This document shows positions 45,393-57,690 of a DNA stretch of 64,000 nucleotides, one piece after another; the first letter of the stretch is position 1, and the number at the start of each line of letters is the position of its first letter. This stretch comes from Anaeramoeba flamelloides. Its lineage: Eukaryota > Metamonada > Anaeramoebidae. The position numbers and the translations under genes were made by a program. Under the pieces are notes generated by a model. That model was given only the letters and a program-made list of their open reading frames with translations. It did not search any database and was not told where the DNA came from. The DNA is taken from positions 3,529,501-3,593,500 of the forward strand of contig JANTQA010000036.1 in assembly GCA_027625915.1 (NCBI GenBank). The letters run 5' to 3'.

Positions 45393-45614
45393 TCTTAATA
45401 TATTAAAAATGTTACTTTTTTGACAGTTCCATAGCTCAGTCGGCAGAGCGCTGTGCTAATAACGCAGATGTCCAGAGTTCGAGCCTCTGTGGAACTATTT
45501 TTTTACTTTTTTTTAAATCTAAGATTTAGAAAATTTTAATAAGATGATAAACTCTTGATTTACTTTTTTGGAAATTGCAAGATCTTTTTCTTTTTTCTTT
45601 TTTTGATCTCATTT
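45393..45614 (+). repeat. Duplicated block carrying the tRNA, copy 2
   Basis: It matches 41923-42142 on both sides of the tRNA. Beyond about 45614 the two diverge completely. Confidence 0.8.
45425..45497 (+). tRNA. tRNA-Ile(AAT), copy 2
   Basis: Identical base for base to the copy at 41953, with the same cloverleaf and the same ATTTTTTTACTTTTTTTT-type terminator. Confidence 0.95.
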
Positions 45615-45840
45615 ATGAATAATAATTTTTCAAATTTATTATTTCCAAAGTTATTATGAATTTAGTTTTTTCCTTGTTTTTACAATAATTTTAAAAAAAT
45701 AAATTCTCTTGTATTTGGTGTTTCGACATGTTATTTTTGTTCTTCGAAAATAGATCTTCGACTTTCTCTGAATTTTAAAAGTGGATTAAAAAAAGAATAA
45801 TTTTTAAGAAAGAAAAAACATATTAATTTGCTCTGTATTT

Positions 45841-45991
45841 TTTTTTAAACTCAAACATTTTCTTTGGAAAAATTTAACTATATAATTCCTCATAACTACT
45901 GATAAGAAAGCTATATAGTTTTTTTTTAAACTCAAACATTTTATTTGGAAAAATTTAACTATATAATTTCAAACAACTACTGATAAGAAAG
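45841..45991. repeat. Two tandem 75-bp units at the start of repeat F copy B
   Basis: AAACTCAAACATTTTCTTTG through GATAAGAAAG occurs at 45841-45918 and again at 45919-45991. Copy A at 1935 has it once. Confidence 0.8.
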
Positions 45992-46439
45992 TGATTGTAT
46001 CACAAAAAAGTTTAGGATAGTATTGAAGTCACTGGGGAAAGATTTTCGGAAATCCTTTAGTAATTAAGCAAAGTTTGGAAAATTTCTGATCTTCTTATTT
46101 TGAATTTAATTTGGGTAAAATAAGAAGTATTTTACTATTAAATTCCACTTTAAAAATGTTATTTAAAGTTATTTTAGAAGAGTTTAACCAAATTATTTTG
46201 CCAATTTTTAATCTCATAAATATATAAGGTTTTGCTGCACTCAAGGATTTACGACATTGGAAAATTAAATTGGTTCAAGTCACTCAATTATTTGATCAAT
46301 AGATGACAAAGAAAAAAGTCCATCAACTTTCCCGTACTGTTTGGAAATCGAACGAATTCCCTATCTTTGTTTAAAAACAATGTCTAAAATCAAACAACGT
46401 TTTTGTTTTTTCTCCCAAAGAAATCAATCTCATTTTTAA
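45850..46439 (+). repeat. Dispersed repeat F, copy B
   Basis: It matches 1935-2459 and ends at AAATCAATCTCATTTTTAA, where a TTAA element was inserted. In copy A the equivalent point carries a LINE. Confidence 0.75.
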
Positions 46440-48070
46440 GAACTACGTGTCGGATTTACCAATTTGTATAAAAAGCTTTTGGTTCAATTCCATTTGAATC
46501 GTAAAGTTAGGATCTTTAAAATATTCTGCAATTTGGATCACAAAATCATTTTATGTCATTTTTTTTATGAAAAATGAAAAAGAAATTTTGAGAAACGTGA
46601 ACTCGAAAACCTTGTTAAGGATCGTAAAAATGAAAAAGAAAAATAATCTGGATTTTTTTACATCAAAAACACTTCTCAACAAACATCTTTAAATCTAAAT
46701 GATGGTATTGTCAATGGTTTTTGATCATTGAGTTGCTTTGAATTGTTACATTATCTCCACAAACAATTAATACGTTCCAACCCTACTGTGAAAATTTATA
46801 AGAAATAGAAATTGGTTGTCTATAATAAAGTTGTGTTTTTAGAAATAGAGAATTCAATTTCTATCATAAGATAAAAATTTCAACTTCTATTCCTTCATTA
46901 GAAAAAATTTTTTTTTGTAAAAACAAAGACAAAAATTAAATTTTCTCAAGAAAAGAAACTATTGAACCACAGAAACCATGGAAACTTGAAAGTTCATTTT
47001 TCGATCTTTGTTTTTAAATTGTAAAAGCTGGTATTTTAATAGTTTTGGGAATTGAAGATCCACATTAGTGTTAGTATTTTTAATGAATTTGTTTGTCAAT
47101 TCCCAAAAAAAAAAAATGGAAAACTATTTTTTAATCTTCCATTATAAATTTTACGGTTTATGATGAGCTTTAATAACCCTTTTACTGTTTTTTGTACATG
47201 GATAAAATTTCAGAATAGAAAATCAATTTCAGGTTATTATAAATATTCACGGTAGGAGTAGGAACGGCTGTATTATTTATTACAAAGAGAGTGTGATTTT
47301 GGCGTATTTTTTTTGGTTCTTTTTGTTTTTCCTTAAATTAAATCACCCATCCATGGCTAAGAGGGGTAGTGTCCTCGAATTGTTTGTGGAATAACATAAT
47401 CCAGGCCAAACATACTTGGCATTTTTAATGGGCTTTTTTGATAAATTTTTTTTGTTTGGATCATTTTTCTCAAAACCCAGTTTGTTATGTCAATAGAAAT
47501 TGGGTTGAGAGCTTGTATGGTAAAGGTTTTGAAGTTATTTTAATGAAAGGATCTTTTCGAAATTAAATTTGCAAAAATTAGTCAGTTTTTGTTTTTAAAA
47601 AATAAATTTTTTGTCATTTAAGAAAAAATGATCTTTTTCATTTTGGGAATAGGGAATTTTAGAGGATTTGATACAATACCAAATACTTTATGGTAGACAC
47701 TATTCAAAAAATGTCTTGATTGGAAAACAACAGACTTTTTCATCAAAAATTTTTCACTTTACTAATTTTTGGCCTTTTATATGTAGAGCTCATACCCTCT
47801 AAACTAATCAAAGATAACATTAAAACATAGAAAAAAATTATTAACAAGGTCTCAGGGTATGGCACTTTCATATAACTAGAAATTTTCTCAAAAAGCCAAT
47901 TTTTGCCAACGTTTTTTGTCATTTCGAGATACGATAAGACTAAAAATTATGCAAAAAATACCATTTTTTGCTACTTAGATCTCGCCGGATAAAATTTTTG
48001 TGAAAATTACCAAGACCTAGAACCTGATTAGAACATATTTTACCTTGAATTTCAATGTGAAACGTAGTCC
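46440..48070 (+). mobile_element. TTAA-bounded, piggyBac-like element Q, copy 2
   Basis: TTAA at 46436-46439 and 48071-48074 flanks inverted ends GAACTACGTGTCGGATTT and AATGTGAAACGTAGTCC. The interior matches 22245-23398 in reverse but is about 480 bp longer. No transposase frame was recognised. Confidence 0.75.
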
Positions 48071-48074
48071 TTAA

Positions 48075-48805
48075 AAAAATTCGAAACGTTTGGTCTCTTT
48101 TTTCTTCGAAAAAAGGAGAGAAAAAACCATTAATAAGAAGATTTTGAAAAGGGGAAAAAAACATTTACAAATTTTAAGAAAAAAGAAAAAAAAAAAAACA
48201 TTTTTTTTTACAATGTCGACTCAAGAAATTTTGGAGGAATGTTCAAAATCGGTCACAGTTAAGAACACACAATATATGAGGAGTTTCGCGTTTGATCGGT
48301 TTCGGAAGTTTCTTAATAAGCGTACAATAAAAGCGGAGATAGAAACCCATTGAAAAGTTGAACGATCTGGTTTGTTTCTGTATGAATTTAAACCAAGTTT
48401 TATCACCGATGTATGAAAATGTAAAATTTAACTTCAGTGTTTACAGTAACTTCATTGGGAGAAAAAGATCCTTTGAAGAATAAGTTCTTCAAAGTACCAG
48501 TGCAAAATAACAAATTCGATAAAAATGTGTTTCTTTGTTTTTTATTGTGTAGAGTTAGATCCCGAGTTAAAAAATAAATAGCACCTCATATTACTTCATT
48601 TGTTCAAAAATCACCTTTTATGTTTACTCGTTTTGGTTCTCCTTCCAGACTCAAAATATGATATTGTTCTAGTGCTAAGATTATATTAATCGTCGTTCTT
48701 CGAACTCCTCAACATAATCTTATATCACTTCGAACAATATCATATTTCTCGTTCTTCCAGGCCAAACTCGCAACATAACAAGGTGATTGTTTCCAAATCA
48801 AAACA
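48075..48805 (+). repeat. Dispersed repeat G, copy B
   Basis: It matches 3783-4515. The 87-codon plus-strand frame at 48090-48353 is not kept in copy A. A minus-strand frame sharing LNFTFSYIGDKTWFK with copy A is better conserved but broken. Origin unknown. Confidence 0.7.
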
Positions 48806-49200
48806 ATAAAGACAGTTATTAAATAGTAATTTTCCAAAATTATATTTTTAAAATTTCATTACCTCAATAAAACCCTGTTGAACTGAGATAAAATTATCAA
48901 CAAAAAGCTCTGAAAATCTATTCCAAATATATTAATTCACCTAAATTCAAAAAAATGCTAAAAAAGTCAAAATGTTTTAAATCTAAATTACATATTATTC
49001 CATCATCTTAATTTTACTCAGTTTAATTTTTTTTGTATCTACCCCCTTATCTCCAAATAAAACTAAAAATTTTCAAAAAGTACTAAAACTTTTATTAATA
49101 TATTTTTCGGAAATGATGAAACAATCAGAAGTAAAAATCGTATATACAATTTTTTTAAATTCTCATCAACAATTAATGATTCATTAAAGATTCGACGCAA
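48806..49200. other. Intergenic, AT-rich, nothing recognised
   Basis: Nothing beyond AT-rich text. Confidence 0.5.
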
Positions 49201-49740
49201 TTAACTAAACCCCATTCCAAAAATTTGGACACACCTAAAATCAAAAATAGGCAAAAAAAAAGCCCAATTTATTGTATTTTGGCAAACCTAAAACAAAACA
49301 CACATTTAAGTTACAGAGTATTTATGTTTTATCAAAGTAATCATTTTAATCCAAATAAAAGAAAAAAATATAAAACTCTAAAATAAAAATTGTTGTGTCC
49401 AAAATAATTCAAAGAGTACAAATAATGTATTGGCAAATTTGTTGAAATTTCACCAACAATTGTTGATCGATCAAAAGTTAAGATAACATCTACCAATTGT
49501 ATGTGATTTTTCTATTAAACAAACTCAACACTAACTTTCTACCAACCATCGAACAAAAATTCCAGACTTAACCAAATAGATTAGGTAACTGGAAAAATGG
49601 AAATGAAAAAATAACAAAAAAATCAAAAAATGAAAATAGTTTGTAAAATCAAAAACTATTTCTAAATTGAATTTCAAGTGTAATATTGTTATTATTTCGA
49701 CTGTTTAAACTGTGTCCAAATTTTTCGAATATAGTTTAAT
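49201..49740 (-). mobile_element. Inverted-repeat element containing N-family sequence
   Basis: The ends ATTCCAAAAATTTGGACACA and TGTGTCCAAATTTTTCGAAT are inverted, next to TTAA at both sides. The interior from about 49440 matches repeat N (GATCGATCAAAAGTTA, AAATGGAAATGAAAA). Confidence 0.6.
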
Positions 49741-50456
49741 TGTATAAGTTCTTCTAATCAACTAAATTCAACTTTTATCTCTCAATTTCTGAAAAAAAAT
49801 ACCGAATCAAAATGATACCAATTTCATAACTGGAAATAAGAAATGAAAACAAAAAACAGAAAAGATACAAAAAAATATAGATATTTCAAAAATCATAATA
49901 ATTTCCAAAAAGAAACAAATTATATTATTGACATTCCTTTAACTGTTTTAAATGATTCAATAAAAAAAAAAAAAAAAGAATCAAAATAGTTTATTTTACT
50001 CTAAAATGCTTATCTTTTGAAATGATCATTTTAAAAATTGAAAGAAAAAATTTTTAAATTACATTTTCTCAAAAAATTATTCAAATTTAAAGGTTTGAAA
50101 AATGTTTATTTCCAAAAAGCCACAAAAACTATTTCAATCCATATGATTTATTTTTGAGTGAATATATTCAAAATGATAATCTATCTTAGTTATTAACTTT
50201 GACAAATTTACTTTTTTTTTTCCTTTCTCTTAATAAATAAAAATAAATAACAATTCAAAATAATTTTCAATCATAAAATTACACAAAAATTTCCAAAAAA
50301 ATTCATAAATTCAAAACTTTTTGATTTCTTAATTAATAATATTTAAATCTTTTACAATTAATTTTTCCAAAAATTTGAACTGTTCATTTCTTAAATATCC
50401 AAAAGTACAAAAGGAAATAAAAAAAAAAAAAAAAAAAGATTATTTCAGAAATTAAA
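49741..50456. other. 3' flank of the RhoGAP gene, nothing recognised
   Basis: AT-rich, with A-runs at about 49962-49977 and 50418-50436. It probably includes the 3' untranslated region of the minus-strand gene. Confidence 0.5.
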
Positions 50457-52781
50457 TTATTTATTTTTCCCTTGTTCTATTAACAGCAAAATTTTGGAAA
50501 CTTCCCAATTTTTTATTAATGACATCAGAAACAAATTTCTTTTTGCTGTAATTTGCACCATTATTTGTATTGTTTGTTCTTTAACTCTTACGATATTTGG
50601 AGACATCATTAAAACTAAGCTTTGGGTTTCCATTTTTGTTTTCATGACTACATTTGGGTTTGCCATTTTCCTTGCAAAATTTATCAAAAAGGCAAGGCAG
50701 TATTTGTTTAAGGTTGGGAGGTTTTCAGCGATTTGTACCATTTCGTGTTCGCGTGTTGAATTGATTATCTGATTTACGGTATTAAAGGGGACTAAAGGGT
50801 TTTGAATTTCCCGAAGCCAGGTTTTCAGTAGTGAAGCATAACAGAAGGGGGTGTTCATCTGTTGATCTGTGATTGTATATTCTCCCGAGTCGATCAATTC
50901 TTTTAATTCAGAAATTTTTTTGGCGTTGCCCGGGACTCTAAAAATGCCTTCTTTCCCAAACCCGCCAGATTCTTCAATTTTCTCAATTAGGAATGAAAGT
51001 ACGTGGGGTATTTTTTCATTTGGCCAGCGTTTTTCTTGTACCTTCATGCACTGCTCAAGAGTGGCATGAAACACTATTGGATCATAGGGCACATCGAAAA
51101 TCCTCTGTATCATTCGATCTGATACAATTGAGAACCCGGATTTTTTTTCGAATAGGATTTCTAATTTATGCTTTGAGAAGGATGCGTATTCAGAAATAGA
51201 TTGAGATCGATCCTTTTCAGACTTTTTGCTAATATAATAATTCAAAATTTTCAACAGATAGTTGTGTAACTGTCCAGAGGGTGGGAACGTTTGCGATATT
51301 AAGCACAGGGCGCCCCATCCTCTTAAATTTGAGTGTGGATTTGGGTTATCCGTAATTTGTTTGCAAATTTGTAAATATATCTCATCTCTTAATTCTTTAT
51401 GATCCAAGCCAATGTTTAATATTCTTTTCATTGAATCGATTTGAACCAATTCCCTCGTTTTCAATTGCTTCTTGGTAAATTTTTTGACCCATTTGGGCTC
51501 ACCCATGTAGCACAATAAGTGTTTGAAACTTTTAATTGCGATCTTATTTAATTTGTTTTTACTTAATTTTGTTATTGGGGTCTGGATTTTGTTCGGCGAG
51601 TGGCTCATTAACTCCTTGAGGGTTAATTGCTTTCTTTTTAAGATCCCGCCTTTACTTTGAGAAAAATGTTCCTTTGCATATTCTTTTAACTGTAGAGAAT
51701 CTAATCTTCCCAAGTCCTTTCGTTCTATTTGGTTTTCGTTTTCTTTCCCAATTCCCTTGTCTCCTTTCATGATTAAATTATCACCATCACCCTTATTAGA
51801 ATTCATAAAATTATTTATAGTATTTAAGGTGTTTTTATCCAATATAAGATTTTCTAATTTCAATAATTGATCAGAAATCAATGTATGAGAACCAAGTCCC
51901 TGCTTTGTATTTGGAGTGGGTGTTTCTTCTAAATGATTTAAATCGGTTCTGCAACTTGTCTCTAAAACTTGAATAGCACTCAAAAGGTCATCGTTAAAAA
52001 TGAAACTATTATGGAGAGATAAATTCTTTAATTTGATTGGTTGGTGATTTTCATTCTTCTCATTCCTCGATCTGGTTTTCGGAGTAAAATAACTTTTGCT
52101 AATTTTTTGTTGTTTTCTTTTGAATTCTTTTGTTGTTACGTTTTTTGGATTCTCTTTTTTGCTTATTCGCTGATCCAGGGATCGTTTAGAGCCTGAATGA
52201 GAATTACCTAGATTCATTTTTGCTTGTGTTTTTGGCCTTGGTATAGGCTTTGGTTTTATTTTTGGAGGGGGTTTATTTGTCTGTTTTAATTTTACTTTTT
52301 CTATTTCTGTTTCTATTTCTGTTTCTGTTTTGGTTTCTGTTTCCTTTTTCTTTTTTTTTTTAATTTCAGTTTCTTTTTCTTCTTCTTTTTCTTTTCTTTT
52401 TTCAAGTTCTTTTTTTTTCTTTTCTTGTTCTTTAATTAATTTTCGATCTTTTTTGTAAGTTAATTCTGAAAACTGAATCCATTCGTTTTCCCATCCCTTT
52501 GGCCACATATTGTTTTTGTTTTGATCTAATTCTTCCAAAACCAAATTTAATCCTTTCACTTTTTCATAACTCTCACTTGTTTGTTTAAAATTTAGGAGTG
52601 TTACTGGTATCAGAGATAGAATATTTACCAAGTCTTGTTCAATTGTCTCATTAACAAGGTTATTGAATTTCATTGATTCTTCATCCTCTTCGTCAGAATT
52701 GGATGAAATTTCATAGGATGGTAAATAAAAATTATTAATTAGTGAGTTATTCTTTCGCGAGAAATTGTTGATCGTTTTCAT
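50457..52781 (-). CDS. MyTH4-RhoGAP protein, single exon, 774 aa
   Basis: The ATG at 52781 opens MKTINNFSRK with no upstream alternative. Residues 1-110 are acidic and low in known motifs. Residues 110-165 form a Lys/Glu/Thr coiled or disordered run, followed by a proline-rich PPPKIKPKPIPRPK patch that could bind SH3-type domains. About 360-545 is a MyTH4 domain (ELRDEIYLQICKQITDNP, LRGWGALCLI), a microtubule- and tail-binding module. About 575-760 is a RhoGAP domain with the arginine finger R615 in GIFRVPGN, K653 in LLKTWLRE and N729 in SPN. All catalytic landmarks are present, so it should stimulate GTP hydrolysis by a Rho/Rac-type GTPase. The architecture recalls the Vilse/ARHGAP39 group without its WW domains. 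Cytoskeletal control is the likely role. Confidence 0.93.
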   Translation of the reverse strand: MKTINNFSRKNNSLINNFYLPSYEISSNSDEEDEESMKFNNLVNETIEQDLVNILSLIPVTLLNFKQTSESYEKVKGLNLVLEELDQNKNNMWPKGWENEWIQFSELTYKKDRKLIKEQEKKKKELEKRKEKEEEKETEIKKKKKKETETKTETEIETEIEKVKLKQTNKPPPKIKPKPIPRPKTQAKMNLGNSHSGSKRSLDQRISKKENPKNVTTKEFKRKQQKISKSYFTPKTRSRNEKNENHQPIKLKNLSLHNSFIFNDDLLSAIQVLETSCRTDLNHLEETPTPNTKQGLGSHTLISDQLLKLENLILDKNTLNTINNFMNSNKGDGDNLIMKGDKGIGKENENQIERKDLGRLDSLQLKEYAKEHFSQSKGGILKRKQLTLKELMSHSPNKIQTPITKLSKNKLNKIAIKSFKHLLCYMGEPKWVKKFTKKQLKTRELVQIDSMKRILNIGLDHKELRDEIYLQICKQITDNPNPHSNLRGWGALCLISQTFPPSGQLHNYLLKILNYYISKKSEKDRSQSISEYASFSKHKLEILFEKKSGFSIVSDRMIQRIFDVPYDPIVFHATLEQCMKVQEKRWPNEKIPHVLSFLIEKIEESGGFGKEGIFRVPGNAKKISELKELIDSGEYTITDQQMNTPFCYASLLKTWLREIQNPLVPFNTVNQIINSTREHEMVQIAENLPTLNKYCLAFLINFARKMANPNVVMKTKMETQSLVLMMSPNIVRVKEQTIQIMVQITAKRNLFLMSLIKNWEVSKILLLIEQGKNK

Positions 52782-52985
52782 TTATGATGAAGAATAAGGG
52801 AAATCAATAAAAAAAATGAAAAAAAAAAGAATACGAATCTCGTTCTATTTTTTCTGTTTAAGGGATTATTCTCCTGTTAGATTCTTCAAGAATGAAAAGT
52901 ATGTTTTTATTAAAAGTGAATTAGGTTAGTTGCTAATATTGTTGAATTTTTATTCTAAACAGTTAAAATATCTCTAAACAAAAGA
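52782..52985. other. Upstream region of the RhoGAP gene
   Basis: The 5' flank of the minus-strand gene, before the first repeat. No promoter motif can be named. Confidence 0.4.
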
Positions 52986-52990
52986 TATTA

Positions 52991-53407
52991 ACTATTATGG
53001 AAAAAAAGTGAAACAAGGTTTTTAATTGGGAACATTACTGAAAATGAAAAGTAAAATCAATAAAAAGAAGAAACCATTTAACTTCAAATAATAACCCATT
53101 ATATTATTTTCAATCAACCCAGCAAATACAAACAAAATCTACTTGATTTATCAAAATTATTGGTGTGGTTTTGGAGATCTCAAAAATAGTCATTTTTTTG
53201 AACAAATTTTTAATAATTGATCAATCAAAGAAAAACCCATACTAAAAGATAGTATTTAAAAAACTGTTATTGTGGCGAATACTTCATTTTGTCTTTATTT
53301 ATTTTTTTATTCTTTTTTTCATTGATCTTACTTTTCATTTTCAGTAATATCCCAATTAAAAACCGTGTTTCACTTTTTTTTCAGTTTCACTTTTTTCCCA
53401 CAATAGT
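52991..53407. mobile_element. I-family element with long terminal inverted repeats
   Basis: Left ACTATTATGGAAAAAAAGTG and right CACTTTTTTCCCACAATAGT are inverted, continuing through TTTTTAATTGGGA and TACTGAAAATGAAAAGTA. The right arm has a small tandem duplication of the AAAGTGAAAC block. 417 bp, no gene. Confidence 0.75.
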
Positions 53408-53419
53408 AAAGTCATATAC

Positions 53420-53890
53420 AAAATACATGATATGAAAACAATCCAGGACAAGATTATTAATTTTGAATATTAGTTTAATTATTTTATCATTTCATTTATT
53501 TTCAATCAAATACTTTTTATAAATAACCAATTTTTTTATGAGCCAAGTAATAAATCATCATAAAGTTCCTTAAAGTAAGGTGTCTATTATACTTAGGAAT
53601 TGTTTGATAACCAAAGTAGATCATCTTTTTTTTATAAACAATCTTTTTTTATTGAGGTTTACTAGAGTTTAGAAAATGATATTTTTTATTCATTGTTTTT
53701 TGATTGATTGATTGAATGGTATTTTGAACCAGTGTGATTTCATTAATCATCATTCTAATATGTGTTTGAGTGATATTTTAAAAAGTTTGATTCTTAAAAA
53801 AAAAGGATAAGATTTTAAATAAATGAAATTAAAGAACAATTTTCCTAATACTCATAATTAAAAATATTGTCAGGGATTTTTTTCATGTCT
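53420..53890 (+). mobile_element. Dispersed element E, copy 4
   Basis: It matches the other E copies from GATATGAAAACAATCCAGG to TTGTCAGGGATTTTTTTCAT. It directly follows the I element. Confidence 0.7.
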
Positions 53891-53959
53891 GTTAATTTTT
53901 TCTCCGCTTGATATTATTTTAAAAGTATAAAACATTTGGAATTTTTAAGAAAGATCACC

Positions 53960-54090
53960 ATTAATAATTTGTCATTTTGAAAATTTGTATTTTTAATTCC
54001 TATTCCAAATCTGAAAATGGTTACCAAAATAATAATTTAACAATTTTTAACAATTCAGCTTTAGAACACTCCAAAAGTAAATATTTCATT
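53960..54090. repeat. Fragment of the L (TTAA) family
   Basis: GATCACCATTAATAATTTGT and CTATTCCAAATCTGAAAATG follow the text of 38685-38830. The termini were not found. Confidence 0.5.
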
Positions 54091-54931
54091 TTTTTATATT
54101 TCTAGATTTCATTGTTGATTATAGACATAAAAACCTTAAGGGTTGATCACCTTTTGTTTATAATTTATTACGATAATAGTAAAATCAATTTATTTCCAAA
54201 AATAAAAAAAAAATTTAATCTGAATGTAATAGTAGATAATCTTCAAAAAACTCATTGTAACGAAAAAAAAAAAAATTATTGTATAATAAAAATGCTTTTT
54301 TTTGTTTTTTGTCTGATGTGACTTCTATTTCACCTTATCAAAGTATACTAAATTCAAATCAATATGAAAGTAAACTATATGATATTTTAAGTTGTAAATT
54401 AAGAAATATATCTTTTCAGAATTTTTCATAATTTTTTCTATTTTTATAGAAATTACTTTTTATTGATAAAAAAATTTTTGAAAAAAAATAATCAAATTGT
54501 TTGAGAAATTTTTTGAACTTTGATTTTTTCTTTGAGAATTTAGATTTAATTTTGAAATTTTAAAAGGCCAATATTTTATTAACTTCTTTTTTATTGTTTC
54601 TTTTTTAGATTAATCTAATTGGGGTTTTTGTGAGAGAAAAGCAGAAACTTGATTATTAATTTGAAACCCAAGTTTAATCACCTGTAAGGTGATTTTAAGA
54701 ATTGTGGATATTGTGTTGAAAACTTAAAGATTCGGTAAATTTATGTTTGTCTTCTCTGAATTTAATTATTTTTCCAATATTTTCCCCATATATAAAAATA
54801 ATTTGTCAATATAATCTATTTAGTTTATTTCAAAAATTTTAACAAATTTCAATTTTTCTCGCAATTAATCTATCTTTTGAGGTTTATCTATTAATGGTCT
54901 TTTATTTGACTAGCACGGATTTAAATTGATA
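54091..54931. other. Intergenic, AT-rich, nothing recognised
   Basis: The small frame at 54112-54321 has no sign of being a gene. Confidence 0.45.
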
Positions 54932-55127
54932 TAATCGGTTCCACTTTTAGAAAACAAACTTTCATCAAAGATTTAGGCACAAAGAAAATTACAAATTAAG
55001 GCACAAAATTTGGATTTTAACAAAATAATTTGTGAAAAAAACAATTGCAAATTTTGTGCCTTAATTTGAGATTTTTTTGTACCTTAAATTTCATTTAACG
55101 TTTGTCTCTTAAAAGTGGAACTGACTG
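54932..55127. mobile_element. Tc1/mariner-like MITE D, copy 5
   Basis: TA|TAATCGGTTCCACTTTTAGA and TCTTAAAAGTGGAACTGACTG|TA. Inner arms GGCACAAAATTTGGA and AAATTTTGTGCC are inverted. 196 bp. Confidence 0.8.
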
Positions 55128-55602
55128 TAATACGACTTTAAATTTGTCCGAAATGTTGATTTTTTGGAAGGTTCTTTGAATAGTTCACTAATTCTAGAGC
55201 ATTTTTTATTTTTCAATTTAAACTTTTTCTACTATTATACAAATTGTATTATGAGAAATTTTAAACCATAAAGTACTAATAGAATATATCTTCAATCAAA
55301 ATAACTCTAATTTTGGGCTTGAATAGTGGATACTAATCTATTGAGTTTAATCATTAATTTCTTATTTCTTTTTCATATATGTACAAAGGTGGCAAGAAAT
55401 TTAACTCTTCATCCACAACTTTTAACCAAATAGGTGAATTAGATTTTTCAATAGTCAATTAATTGAGGTATAAATTAATTTTTGAAATCTGAAAAAAAAA
55501 CATTTTAATATTTTGATCAAAGACAAATACAAATTAAAAAAAATCAACAGGTGATCTATGATCGATCTTGATTAAATAAAAATGAAAAATGAAAAACTAA
55601 TC

Positions 55603-55826
55603 TCCATTTCACTCAAAGTTGCATAGCCAACAATGAAAAACAGACTTTTTTTTTTTATAAACCAAACAACGAATGATTGTTTCGAAATAATTCAATTAAT
55701 AAACTTCCAATTAAAGATGATACACATAAAAGAAATACCTTATCATACTTTCAAAAAAAAAAAAAAATCCTAAAGAAATTTGTGTCCCTTTCATTTGAAA
55801 ATCTTGTGCAAAATTTCTAAATTTCT
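55603..55826. mobile_element. K-family short element, copy 2
   Basis: It starts ATTTCACTCAAAGTTGCATAG and ends GTGTCCCTTTCATTTGAAAA, like 37684-37912. Confidence 0.6.
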
Positions 55827-56444
55827 TTTGGGAGATAAAAATTGGTGACAAAAAGATTTTTGAAAATAAAGATTTTCATTTTAAAATGCCTCACATATCC
55901 TCAATTTTCTTAAAGTTAATTTGGGGTTTCAAATATTTTTTTTATTTTCACAAGATCTTTTTCAAAAAAAAATTCAAAAAAAAAAGAAAAAGAAAAAAAA
56001 AATAAAAAACAAAAGAAAATTTAAAATTTGCAAAATTGAGAAAAATGATTCTGTTCCAAAAATTTGAAAATATTTTTTTAAATAAGAATACTCTAATAAA
56101 TCCTCCAAAAAATTCCATAAACATTATAAAGTTAGTCAAAATTTATGAAAAATAATTTGGTTATTTTAGCTATTGTAAAGAAATTGCAAAAAAAAAAAAA
56201 TTAAAATAATAAAAGAATATTATTTATTAAAAATTGAAGATTTAAAATTATAGAACAATAAAAGATATTTTGTTCTTTAGAAAAGATATATAATTTAATA
56301 ATCTATCAAAAAATAAATCAGTTACAACATTTTGATAAAATACAATTCTATAAATTGGACACAAAAAAATAAAATAAAATAAAAGAATAAAAAAGAATCT
56401 CTTCATTTTTAAAAAATGTTTAATTCTTTTTTTTAAATCATTTT

Positions 56445-56600
56445 GATAATCTAAATGAAGAAATAATAAACTTGATTAAAGAAAAAAATGTATTATTTAT
56501 CAATAAAGTCAAAGAAGGAATTCCTTTTAATTCGAGACCAATCTCAATTAATAATACTTTAGTGAGATTTTTTCCAGTAAATAAAGATGTTTTTAATTAT
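56445..56600 (+). mobile_element. Short LINE reverse transcriptase fragment
   Basis: The plus strand reads EEIINLIKEKNVLFINKVKE, then GIPFNSRPISINNTLVRFF, the same block as in the LINE at 34560-35835. The flanks do not extend the match convincingly. Confidence 0.75.
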
Positions 56601-57039
56601 TCAAACTTGTAAGTTTTTGATGTTTAGACAAACTTTTCAAAAATAATAAATTACAAAAATACTGATAGATTAATGTTGAATATTGCCGTTGATGAAAAAA
56701 GACATTTCAACAATATTTTCAAAATTATTGGAACAATCATGATTATTATTTTGGAAATTCCACTGTCAGTGAAAACTATTTGGTTAAAACTTCAACATTT
56801 ATTTGTTTTTTTTTTATTATTGAGAGAAAATTTCAATTAAAGAAAATATGTCAAATTTAAAAAAAGAGAAGAAAAAAATAATTAAAATGTTATAATAAAA
56901 AAACGTTTGCATACCCAAAATAAAAACTTACTAATCCTGAATTTATATGTAAATTAAAAACCCAATAAAAAGATTGTCAATAATAAATAAAAATTCCACA
57001 ATTGATGATTAATAATTGGTTATTCCCAGTAGTTCGTTT

Positions 57040-57140
57040 TTTTTTTTTGTAATTTAAAAGAATGAAGTGAAATTTTTGTTTTTACCCAATTCTTTTGAAT
57101 TAAAAAAAAGTATGAATTGAAAAAAAAAAAAAAAAAAAGG
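57040..57140. repeat. Decayed hairpin with A and T runs
   Basis: AATTTAAAAGAATGAAGTG and its partner CCAATTCTTTTGAATT resemble the foldback family of 2705, without clear ends. A long A-run follows. Confidence 0.45.
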
Positions 57141-57359
57141 CTCTGAGAATGGTGGGTAACAAAACCCCAATTAAAATTTTTTAACCCCCCAAAATACGAT
57201 TTGTGAAGAAAAAAACTTATTTGATCAATTCCATAAGAAATGCCAAATTAGAACCATTGACTAATTGAAATTTTAACACTTTTTTATTAATTACAATACC
57301 CAGAAAACAAAAAATAAATAAATATCAATTCAAATAAATCAAGAGTGTCTTAAAAATTT

Positions 57360-57690
57360 TGGAGGGAGCAAAACAAAAAAATAAATTGGTAAATTTGTTG
57401 AAATTCTATTAGGAATATTGATCGATCAAAAGGTTAGATACTACCAACTAATTTTATTTGAGTTCTTCTATTTGGAACAACTTGACTTTTAACCTAATAT
57501 CAACTGTTTCGAAAAAAATTTTGATCCAACGAAACAAGTTACGTAATTCGAAAAATGAAATGAAAACCAAAAACTAAAAGATGAAAAAATGATTTTCATA
57601 TTTTACAAAATTCAAAATTTATTTCCAATTTGAATAAAATTATAACATTGTGATTCTTTGAACTATTTTGAATGTGTGGAAAATTTTGGA
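57360..57690 (+). repeat. Dispersed repeat N, copy at 57 kb
   Basis: It is the best match to the reverse complement of 5612-5960, from ATTGGTAAATTTGTTGAAAT to TGTGTGGAAAATTTTG. Confidence 0.75.

Noticed and set aside
50494-51199. Plus-strand frames of 66-92 codons
   Set aside because: They are antisense to the RhoGAP gene, whose frame carries all domain motifs.
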